A stretch of 11,069 bases of DNA, taken from assembly GCA_030628785.1 (NCBI GenBank), contig DAOVQI010000065.1, positions 1 to 11,069 of the forward strand. The letters are read 5' to 3'. Made by a program: the position numbers and the translations under genes. Each line of letters starts with the position of its first letter. Within the stretch, counting starts at the first letter, position 1. Shown in pieces: positions 1 to 5,621 of the stretch. The notes beneath the pieces are model-generated. The model searched no databases. It saw nothing but the letters and a program-made list of their open reading frames with translations, and had not been told where the DNA came from. The DNA comes from Bacteroidota bacterium (GTDB lineage Bacteria > Bacteroidota > Bacteroidia > Bacteroidales > VadinHA17).

Positions 1-63
1 GTTGAAGCTTTAACGTATGAGACCTTGATTTACAATCAAAGTAATTTAAGACACCGCTCTTAA
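1..63 (+). CDS. Possible C-terminal end of an unidentified upstream gene (partial)
   Basis: Frame 1 is open from the window edge to a TAA at 61-63 and encodes about 20 residues ending NQSNLRHRS. The other two plus-strand frames hit stops within the first 15 bases. Twenty open codons can occur by chance, and I do not recognise the peptide, so this is only a candidate. It lies 100 bases before the next plus-strand gene, and a promoter-like box falls between them, so the two need not share a transcript. Confidence 0.25.
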   Translation, partial: VEALTYETLIYNQSNLRHRS

Positions 64-102
64 TAAAATTTATTTTTTAATAAATTCGCGAAGCTATATT
101 CT

Positions 103-110
103 TATCTTTA
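103..110 (+). promoter_or_regulatory. Candidate Bacteroidota -7 box for the YtfJ-like gene
   Basis: TATCTTTA matches the Bacteroidota -7 consensus TAnnTTTG at seven of eight positions. It lies 53 bases before the start codon in an AT-rich stretch. A convincing -33 TTTG at the usual spacing is missing, since the nearest TTTA at 76-79 is slightly too far. The call rests on the -7 box and its position. Confidence 0.35.
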
Positions 111-163
111 CGTAAACCAATATAGTATCGTAACAAAAACAATTATTAAAAAATTCTTTGATT

Positions 164-694
164 ATGAAAAAAGCACTTGTCTTATTTTTTGTTATGGCCG
201 GTATGGCCCTTTATGCCCAGAAGGGAAAACTTGAGGTAGGAATGAAAGCTTCTCCATGGAAATTTGCTGATGCAAAAAAAAAGGACTTTACCATGGATTC
301 CTGGAAAGGGAAAGTCCTTCAGATCAATTATGTGGATCCCGACGAGTCGGACCTGAACGATCCTTTTAACGATGCCATCGACAAGGCTGTCGATGTTGAT
401 AAAATTATACCAAGAGATCTATTCAAAGGATTTGGAATAGTCGATTGCGCTTCAACATGGAAACCCAACAGGTTGATCCGCTGGATTGCAGGAAAAAAGG
501 CTAAAAAGTATGATACAACCATCCTGTTTGATTACGACGCCGTATTGCGAAATCAATGGGGCCTTGCGGAAGACAGCTATAATGTGATTATAGTTGACAA
601 AAACAGAGTATGCAGGGCAATTTACTACGGTAAAATACCGGATAGTGAAATTCAAAAAGTCATCGATCTGATTGTGGAACTTACAAAAGAATGA
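164..694 (+). CDS. Secreted YtfJ-like thioredoxin-fold protein
   Basis: This 176-residue protein resembles the YtfJ/HI0045 family (PF09695), periplasmic proteins of thioredoxin-like fold whose biochemical role is not settled. Residues 1-18 form a signal peptide with a KK start, a hydrophobic core, and an ALYA cleavage site before Q19. The match to YtfJ as I remember it is clearest near the C-terminus, where DSYNVIIVDKN (138-148) and IQKVIDLI (163-170) align with the family's AVVVLDKDG and VQQVIDLL blocks. The N-terminal part (VGMKASPWKFAD, about 26-37, then WKGKVLQINYV) fits the first strands of a thioredoxin fold. No CxxC is present: the only cysteines are C95 and C150, so a classical disulfide reductase role is unlikely. 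The ATG at 164 is preferred over an in-frame TTG at 158 because it gives a standard signal peptide. No Shine-Dalgarno sequence is visible, which is normal for this phylum. The gene appears to stand alone. Confidence 0.8.
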   Translation: MKKALVLFFVMAGMALYAQKGKLEVGMKASPWKFADAKKKDFTMDSWKGKVLQINYVDPDESDLNDPFNDAIDKAVDVDKIIPRDLFKGFGIVDCASTWKPNRLIRWIAGKKAKKYDTTILFDYDAVLRNQWGLAEDSYNVIIVDKNRVCRAIYYGKIPDSEIQKVIDLIVELTKE

Positions 695-742
695 GCTATA
701 ATTTATTTATCCCGGTGGTTATTTTTAGCTGCAGGTGAATTG

Positions 743-789
743 CGCCGAAAGTGGTGGCAGACTCCAGATTGGCTATGACAGTTTCGGCG
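743..789. repeat. Inverted repeat CGCCGAAA / TTTCGGCG
   Basis: Perfect 8-bp arms at 743-750 and 782-789 are separated by 31 bases. No T-run follows on either strand, so it does not look like an intrinsic terminator for the YtfJ-like gene. It ends 22 bases before the hairpin-ended element at 812 and may be part of the same mobile or repetitive unit. Nothing coding is seen in 695-811. Confidence 0.4.
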
Positions 790-811
790 AGGTTGTAAAC
801 AAACTGTATTA

Positions 812-1021
812 TCTACAATAATGGAACCTCTCCGAGGTTCTTATATATTTCTATTAGATGACTCCCTGCTCCCATGGAACCAGGAGAAGCAGTATTCAGA
901 TTTCCACCTGACATTGATCGACCCTCCGGTATCTACCGTTTAGCCATAACCATTCCAGCATTATACATCGGACAAGTACCAAATATTCATCAGAACACCA
1001 GAGGTGTTCTATTATTGTAGA
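812..1021. repeat. 210-bp REP/MITE-like element with inverted hairpin ends
   Basis: The left end is TCTACAATAAT (812-822), one base, then hairpin GAACCTC-TCC-GAGGTTC (824-840). The right end is hairpin AGAACACC-AGA-GGTGTTCT (992-1010) followed by ATTATTGTAGA (1011-1021), the exact reverse complement of the left terminus. So 11-bp terminal inverted repeats each carry a perfect subterminal hairpin. A third copy of the same module sits at 4048-4076. The interior (841-991) has no credible reading frame, and no target-site duplication is visible at the flanks. The layout recalls paired REP sequences (BIMEs) mobilised by IS200/IS605-like REP transposases. No transposase is in the window, so the class is inferred. 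Confidence 0.65.
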
Positions 1022-1042
1022 AAAATTATTTAGTAAAGAAAA

Positions 1043-1091
1043 CCGGTCCAACTACCATATTTCATTAGTGAGGAATCTCTTCATGGACCGG
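1043..1091 (-). terminator. Probable terminator downstream of rnr
   Basis: Inverted repeat CCGGTCCA (1043-1050) / TGGACCGG (1084-1091) lies 48 bases past the rnr stop. Read on the minus strand, the second arm is followed by TTTTCTTT, as expected of an intrinsic terminator; the plus strand has no T-run after it. The loop of 33 bases is long but holds a second small hairpin (1069-1074 with 1078-1083), which would shorten it. Confidence 0.5.
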
Positions 1092-1138
1092 AATAGAAAA
1101 ACAGTAAATTTTTTCCACAATCAGGCAAGGCAAATTAT

Positions 1139-3286
1139 TTAATATTCAACCAACATCAAATCCAGTTGCTTTTTAGGTAAATTGGCTCTGGTAATTTCTA
1201 CCTTTACCGGATCACCTAACTGGTACCTTTTATGTGTATGGCGTCCGGTAATGCAAAAGTTATCTTCGTCGAATTCGTAAAAATCATCGTTCAGATCCCT
1301 GATCGGGATAAGCCCTTCACATTTGTTCTCACTGATTTCAACATATAACCCCCACTCAACAACACCTGAAATAATACCATCAAATTGTTTCCCTATTTTG
1401 TCAATAAGGAATTCAACCTGCTTATATTTAATGGAAGCTCGTTCAGCTTCAGTTGCGCGGACCTCCATTTCGGATGAATGTTTGCAAAGTGTTGAATATC
1501 TTTTCTCACTTTTCGATGGTTCTTTTTGTAAATAGGCGTCAAGCAACCGGTGAACCATCATATCAGGGTAACGGCGGATCGGTGATGTAAAATGGGTATA
1601 GAGGGGGAAAGCCAGGCCATAATGTCCTATGTTTTTGATGGAATATTTAGCTTTTGCCATGGAACGAAGCGCAAGTGTTTCAACAAGATTTTGTTCCCTC
1701 TTGCCCTGAACATTTTTGAGTAGCTTATTTAATGAATCTGATAATTTTTTATGGGTGGATGTATCAATCCTGTGGCCAAATTTTTTGATAATATAAATGA
1801 AAGATTGCAATTTTTCCTGGTTCGGCTTGTCATGGACCCTGTAAACAAAGATTCTTGGTTTTTTCCCGGTTTTCTTCCCGATAAACTCAGCCACTTTTTG
1901 GTTTGCCAGTAGCATGAATTCTTCAATTAACTGATTCGATGGTTTGTTTTCCTTAAAAAACACACCCAAAGGCGTTCCTTTTTCGTCGATGTCGAATTTT
2001 ACTTCAATCCTCTCGATATCGAGAGAACCATTTTTTAATCTTCGTTGTCTGAGTATTTGAGCCAACTGATTCAGTTGCAATATTTCCTCCTTCAGCTCAC
2101 CCTTGCCTGTTTCAATAATGTTTTGAGCTTCCTCATAAGTAAACCGTTTGTCAGAGCAAATTATGGTCCGGCCAAACCAATTAGTCAAAACATTTGCCTG
2201 ATTATCCAGTTCAAATACAACTGAATAACACAATTTTTCCTCATGAGGTCGTAACGAACAAGTATCATTTGAAAGAGCCTCAGGCAGCATCGGCACCACA
2301 CGGTCGACTAAGTATACAGAAGTTGCCCTTTTGCGCGCTTCTTTATCCAGGAGTGAATTTTCATGAATATAATAGGTTACATCGGCGATATGAACTCCCA
2401 CTTCCCAGTTACCTGATTTCAGGCTCCTTATAGAGAGTGCATCATCGAAGTCTTTAGCATCCTCCGGATCGATGGTAAACGTTGTTACTTTCCTGAAGTC
2501 TCTCCTCCCGGCGATATCAGCCTTGGTTATGGTATCGACAATTTTGTCTGCCGCTTCCAGAACCTTTTCAGGAAACCGGTAAGGTAATTCAAACTCTGCC
2601 AGTATTGCATGCATTTCAACTTCATTATCTCCCGGACTCCCAAGTACCTCGATAATTTCACCAATTGGATTTTTAACGTTTATTGGCCAGTCAGTTATTT
2701 TTGCAATCACCTTTTGACCGTTCCGGGCATTGTTCAGTTTATTCAGGGGAATGAAAATATCGTATGGCATTTGCTTATTGATGGGTATCAGAAAAGCAAA
2801 ATGTGCCGAAATCTCAACGATACCTACAAAGGTTTTTTTGCTTCTTTCAAGGATTTCTACGACTTCGCCTTCCAGCCTTCGGCTCTTGCGTTTCGCATAC
2901 AGATAAACCTTTACGTTATCGCCCTGTAGTGCATGGTTTAAGTTCGCCTGGGCAACAAAAACCTTTTCAGGGAATTGGTTAGAAAGGATATATGCGGAGC
3001 CGTTTGGGGTCAAATCAACAATACCTGTGATAAATCCTCCTTTAGATTTTAACTTATACTTGCCTGTATGAATTTCAGTCAGGAATCCGGTTTCCTCCAA
3101 CTCAACCAACAAATCATTGATTAATCTTCGGGTAGCGGTGTCTTTAATTTCCAGCCTTTTAGCCAATTGTTTGTAATTAAGTGAAAGTCCGGGATTGTTT
3201 GTAAATACTCCCTGTAATTTATCACCTAGTTTTTTCTTGTTGATTGCTTTTATCCTGGCTTTTTTTGTTTTTTTTCTTGTAACCAT
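1139..3286 (-). CDS. rnr: Ribonuclease R, 3'-5' exoribonuclease
   Basis: This 715-residue protein is a complete RNase II/RNB-family enzyme that degrades RNA, including structured RNA, processively from the 3' end in the cytoplasm. A lysine-rich start leads into a winged-helix domain (about 25-80). Two cold-shock/OB domains follow (about 85-145 and 150-220), then the RNB catalytic domain (about 265-590). The metal-binding signature TIDPEDAKDFDDA is at 271-283, with D273, D279, D281 and D282 matching the E. coli RNase R acidic residues. The second RNB signature, HFTSPIRRYPDMMVHRLL, is at 565-582. A C-terminal S1 RNA-binding domain spans about 634-713. The N-terminal winged helix and the length favour RNase R over RNase II. 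The ATG at 3286 is the natural start, and there is no clear Shine-Dalgarno sequence. It is transcribed away from the patatin remnant. Confidence 0.96.
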   Translation of the reverse strand: MVTRKKTKKARIKAINKKKLGDKLQGVFTNNPGLSLNYKQLAKRLEIKDTATRRLINDLLVELEETGFLTEIHTGKYKLKSKGGFITGIVDLTPNGSAYILSNQFPEKVFVAQANLNHALQGDNVKVYLYAKRKSRRLEGEVVEILERSKKTFVGIVEISAHFAFLIPINKQMPYDIFIPLNKLNNARNGQKVIAKITDWPINVKNPIGEIIEVLGSPGDNEVEMHAILAEFELPYRFPEKVLEAADKIVDTITKADIAGRRDFRKVTTFTIDPEDAKDFDDALSIRSLKSGNWEVGVHIADVTYYIHENSLLDKEARKRATSVYLVDRVVPMLPEALSNDTCSLRPHEEKLCYSVVFELDNQANVLTNWFGRTIICSDKRFTYEEAQNIIETGKGELKEEILQLNQLAQILRQRRLKNGSLDIERIEVKFDIDEKGTPLGVFFKENKPSNQLIEEFMLLANQKVAEFIGKKTGKKPRIFVYRVHDKPNQEKLQSFIYIIKKFGHRIDTSTHKKLSDSLNKLLKNVQGKREQNLVETLALRSMAKAKYSIKNIGHYGLAFPLYTHFTSPIRRYPDMMVHRLLDAYLQKEPSKSEKRYSTLCKHSSEMEVRATEAERASIKYKQVEFLIDKIGKQFDGIISGVVEWGLYVEISENKCEGLIPIRDLNDDFYEFDEDNFCITGRHTHKRYQLGDPVKVEITRANLPKKQLDLMLVEY

Positions 3287-3312
3287 CTTTATTTATGTAT
3301 CGGAATTTACTC

Positions 3313-3354
3313 TCCGCCAGCTGGCGGATCATGAAATCGCCCCGCCCAGGCGGG
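3313..3354. repeat. Two adjacent GC-rich palindromes between rnr and the patatin remnant
   Basis: TCCGCCAG-CTGGCGGA (3313-3328) is a perfect 16-bp palindrome. Twelve bases later comes CCCGCC-CA-GGCGGG (3341-3354). Both are much more GC-rich than the surrounding DNA. They lie 27 and 55 bases upstream of the rnr start, inside its likely 5' leader or promoter. They could be a dispersed palindromic repeat or an operator; the sequence alone does not decide. Confidence 0.5.
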
Positions 3355-3422
3355 CCGACTGTGGACTAATTATTTATGAAACCTGAAAATTAAGGTTTTT
3401 TTTAATTTGTGAAACTATGTTC

Positions 3423-3430
3423 TTACTTTG
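3423..3430 (+). promoter_or_regulatory. Candidate Bacteroidota -7 box for the patatin remnant
   Basis: TTACTTTG, followed by C, closely resembles the TAnnTTTG -7 element and lies 71 bases before the ATG at 3502. An upstream TTTG at 3406-3409 is only 13 bases away, shorter than the usual 19-21, so the -33 box is uncertain. If real, the disrupted gene may still be transcribed. Confidence 0.35.
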
Positions 3431-3501
3431 CAAAGCTATATTCTTGTAAAAAGTTTTCAGCGTTATGCTACCCGTTAAGAATCGTTAAATATATTAAACT
3501 T

Positions 3502-3756
3502 ATGGGAAAATTATCCGGTCAATTAAAAAAATACAAAATAGGGTTAGTTTTAAGTGGCGGAGGCGCAAGGGGCTTCGCTCATTTGGGCGTTTTAAAAGCG
3601 CTTGAAGAAAAAAATATGAAACCCGAAATTATTTCAGGAGTTAGCGCCGGGGCAATTGTTGGAGCATTCTACGGCGACGGATATTCACCCAATGATATTT
3701 TGGAAATGTTTGAAATAGGGTATAAGTCTACTATCAGAATACTGGAAGACCTTTAG
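3502..3756 (+). pseudogene. Patatin-like phospholipase, internally deleted remnant
   Basis: Patatin-like enzymes are Ser-Asp dyad lipid acyl hydrolases, usually about 250 residues or more in this phylum. Only 84 residues are present here. The N-terminal part is textbook: the oxyanion loop GGGARG (19-24) and nucleophile motif GVSAG (46-50, S48), followed by GDGYSPNDILEMF. The DGG/DGA motif that supplies the catalytic Asp is absent. The final residues, FEIGYKSTIRILEDL, resemble the last helix of Bacteroidota patatin proteins rather than the region that should follow residue 70. This suggests an in-frame loss of roughly 170 internal codons, leaving the two ends joined. The other frames downstream hold no further patatin sequence. 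The start at 3502 is chosen because the family homology begins a few residues later. The product should be catalytically dead. Confidence 0.75.
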
Positions 3757-4047
3757 CAATTTGTTTCTATGTCCCTTTTCTCACAGTCTCCCCGTCACCT
3801 TACCTCCCAGTCTCCTTATCAATCCGAAATTCATACTTCATCATTCGTTACTCGCTCCCACAAGCCACAATCACAATCCCGCTCGTGAGGTTTGGGTTAT
3901 TCACTTCGTTCATGAGATCACTTCGTTAGTTCGCCAAACGTTTATCCTTTACTCCGAAAAAGCTACCGGCTACTTGCGCCGGATGAAACGGTTGTAACAC
4001 TAATCAAAACCGGCAGTTCCGGCGCTTTTTCTTTGTTTGCTTTATTT
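3757..4047. other. Gene-free repeat debris after the patatin remnant
   Basis: There is no credible gene here. Bases 3780-3815 are pyrimidine-rich, with CAGTCTCC at 3784-3791 and again at 3808-3815. From about 3885 the sequence becomes richer in CG-containing words such as ACTTCGTT (3904-3911 and 3918-3925) and in small GC hairpins such as CCGGC-7 nt-GCCGG (3966-3982). A 78-codon open frame across it is low-complexity at its start and shows no domain. The stretch leads straight into the hairpin module at 4048 and looks like part of a dispersed intergenic repeat. Confidence 0.5.
3976..4030 (+). terminator. Terminator-like inverted repeat with T-run
   Basis: GCGCCGGA (3976-3983) pairs perfectly with TCCGGCGC (4018-4025), and TTTTT (4026-4030), then CTTTG, follows directly on the plus strand. 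The 34-base loop is long, and the first arm can alternatively pair with CCGGC at 3966-3970. It could end transcription from the patatin remnant, or simply be part of the repeat that continues at 4048. Confidence 0.4.
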
Positions 4048-4076
4048 TCTACAATAATGTTACCCCTCCGGGGTAA
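4048..4076. repeat. Third copy of the TCTACAATAAT-hairpin module
   Basis: TCTACAATAAT (4048-4058), one G, then TTACCCC-TCC-GGGGTAA (4060-4076). Terminus, spacing and loop are identical to the left end of the 812-1021 element, but the stem bases differ in both arms, so pairing is preserved. No mirror-image partner end is found downstream, so this is a solo or decayed copy. Bases 4077-4300 hold no gene; they contain a few short imperfect inverted repeats, for example GACG-5 nt-CGTC near 4118-4130. Confidence 0.65.
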
Positions 4077-4305
4077 TTGCCCTGAGGACTCATTTCTGCC
4101 ATCTGTCAGTAGGTGGACGAATTCCGTCAAAAGACACCCGCCTGAACGATGCAGTCGGGCAGTGACAAACTACTACTCAATTATGTTGTTACAGCCGAAT
4201 ACAATTAGGCTCTACTAAACTGGTTTCTTGTTAAAACTCACTTCTTAAATCGTAAATCGAATGTTAGTTATTCGTCAATTTTAATCGGCTCTAAACCCTA
4301 ACCCA

Positions 4306-4337
4306 CTTACTAACTCACTAACTTACTAACCCACTAA
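4306..4337. repeat. Octamer tandem repeat, four units of CYYACTAA
   Basis: CTTACTAA, CTCACTAA, CTTACTAA and CCCACTAA follow one another without gaps. They lie 51-82 bases downstream of the metF stop, outside any gene. Confidence 0.8.
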
Positions 4338-4355
4338 CTCACAATTTCACACCTC

Positions 4356-4383
4356 TCACCATTCACTTTTCACCATTCACTTC
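4356..4383. repeat. 14-base direct repeat at the 3' end of metF
   Basis: TCACCATTCACTTT (4356-4369) is followed at once by TCACCATTCACTTC (4370-4383), with 13 of 14 bases identical. It ends four bases before the metF stop codon. No hairpin terminator is visible for metF here. Confidence 0.8.
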
Positions 4384-4387
4384 TTCA

Positions 4388-5347
4388 TTAAAATACCGCT
4401 TCAACAATTTTCCTGATATTATCCGACCGCCCCATGGTATAGTAATGAACCACCGGTACTGCGGAACGAACCAGTTCCCTGGATTGTTCTATTGCCCAGT
4501 CAATTCCCACCTGCCTGATTTTTTCTTTCGATTTACATTTCAAAATTTTACGGACCAATTCTTCCGGCAGATCGATATTAAATGTTTTAGGTAAGTATTG
4601 TAAATGTTCGAATATTGTAATAGGCTTTATTCCGGGAATTATGGGTACATCAATGCCTTCATTGCGGCAAAGCTCAACAAACCTGAAGAATTTTGAATTA
4701 TCGAAAAACAATTGGGTCACTATAAAATCTGCGCCGGCCTCAACTTTCTTTTTTAGAAAATGCAGGTCGGATTTCATGTTTGGTGATTCCGGATGCTTTT
4801 CAGGATATCCCGCCACACCAAAAGAAAAGTTAGTTGGCTTGGCATATTCCAGATCATCATCCAGGTAGATACCCTTGTTCATGTTGCCGATTTGGTTTAT
4901 CAGATCCAGAGTATATTTATGTCCCCCTTTTTCAGGTTTAAAAATTTTTGATTCAATATCCGGATCACCCCGCACGGCCAGAATATTATTTATTCCAAGA
5001 AAATGCAGATCAATCAGGGCATTTTCGGTTTCTTCCCTGGTAAATCCTCCACAGATAAGATGCGGAACTACAGTTATGTTATATCTGTATTTTATTGCTG
5101 CCGATATTGCCACTGTTCCCGGTCGCTTCCAAATGCTGCGTCTTTCCAGCAGATTGGATTGAACTTCCTTGTAAACTATTTCTTCCTGATGATAGGTAAT
5201 GTTAATATACGGTGGCTTAAATTCTATTAATGGATCCAGTGTCGCGTATATCGATTCGATATCATCACCCCTGAGGGGTGGTAATAGCTCAAATGAGCAA
5301 AGTGTTTTATTTGAATGCCTGAGTATGTCGATTACTTTTTCTCCCAT
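4388..5347 (-). CDS. metF: Methylenetetrahydrofolate reductase
   Basis: This 319-residue cytoplasmic flavoprotein reduces 5,10-methylenetetrahydrofolate to 5-methyltetrahydrofolate, the methyl donor used by MetH. The length fits bacterial MetF, a single TIM barrel without the eukaryotic regulatory domain. Visible family motifs are FELLPP (19-24, with the catalytic Glu at 20, equivalent to E. coli E28), VPHLICGG (94-101), LAVRGDPD (123-130, FAD and folate contacts), the GADFIVTQLFFD block (205-216) and PGIKPI (238-243). The gene lies 274 bp downstream of metH on the same strand, and the two encode consecutive steps of one pathway. It could be read from the metH transcript or from its own promoter; no riboswitch is seen directly ahead of it. 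Its 5' leader carries a tandem 14-mer repeat within 75 bases of the ATG. Confidence 0.96.
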   Translation of the reverse strand: MGEKVIDILRHSNKTLCSFELLPPLRGDDIESIYATLDPLIEFKPPYINITYHQEEIVYKEVQSNLLERRSIWKRPGTVAISAAIKYRYNITVVPHLICGGFTREETENALIDLHFLGINNILAVRGDPDIESKIFKPEKGGHKYTLDLINQIGNMNKGIYLDDDLEYAKPTNFSFGVAGYPEKHPESPNMKSDLHFLKKKVEAGADFIVTQLFFDNSKFFRFVELCRNEGIDVPIIPGIKPITIFEHLQYLPKTFNIDLPEELVRKILKCKSKEKIRQVGIDWAIEQSRELVRSAVPVVHYYTMGRSDNIRKIVEAVF

Positions 5348-5360
5348 AATGTTTTACATA

Positions 5361-5403
5361 AGTTATATGTTATTAGTTATATGTTATTAGTTATAAGTTA
5401 TTT
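5361..5403. repeat. Tandem 14-mer repeat just upstream of metF
   Basis: AGTTATATGTTATT occurs twice exactly (5361-5374 and 5375-5388), followed by a diverged third copy, AGTTATAAGTTATTT (5389-5403), and further degenerate GTTAT words to about 5420. The array starts 14 bases upstream of the metF ATG, so copy-number change would alter its 5' leader. Confidence 0.8.
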
Positions 5404-5440
5404 GTTATCGGTTATAAGTTTCTATGTCTTTCAATATTTC

Positions 5441-5490
5441 TGCATGATTTCCGGCACTTCCCACCTTCACAGGATTTCGGCGGACATGCA
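5441..5490. other. Structured island between metH and metF
   Basis: TGCATG (5441-5446), a three-base bulge, then TCCG (5450-5453) pair with CGGA (5481-5484) and CATGCA (5485-5490), giving a ten-pair stem around a 27-base loop. The island is clearly richer in GC than the flanking AT-rich DNA. It could be a dispersed intergenic repeat or a structured part of a metH-metF transcript. A frame of about 50 codons is open across it on the minus strand (stop at 5405-5407), but I see no domain and no good start. The rest of the 5348-5621 gap holds only a weak AACCA-TAC-TGGTT hairpin (5598-5610). Confidence 0.4.
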
Positions 5491-5621
5491 AATCTTCGAA
5501 GCTCTTCTGTTTTTTTTGTAATCGTTTAAATTGAACTAAAATCAATTGGTTTTGTACAAATAACATTTAACATTTTATTACATTCCCTTTTTCCACAAAC
5601 CATACTGGTTGATTACAAATT

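Noticed and set aside
2609..2929. 106-codon plus-strand open frame inside rnr
   Set aside because: It is antisense to the cold-shock domains of RNase R, which are strongly supported on the other strand.
3761..3997. 78-codon plus-strand open frame after the patatin remnant
   Set aside because: Its first half is a translated pyrimidine-rich low-complexity stretch and the rest lies in apparent repeat DNA. It is not the missing patatin sequence.
4306..4383. CRISPR-like array
   Set aside because: The units are 8 or 14 bases with no spacers, so this is simple tandem repetition.
5405..5570. Minus-strand open frame reading KSFEDLHV, briefly reminiscent of small four-helix-bundle proteins
   Set aside because: After FEDLHV the similarity stops, no good start codon is present, and the sequence is better explained by the inverted-repeat island.
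5348..5621. A second SAM riboswitch ahead of metF
   Set aside because: Neither the GCAACC nor the GGTGCTAA core, nor a SAM-II-like pseudoknot, could be found on the minus strand.
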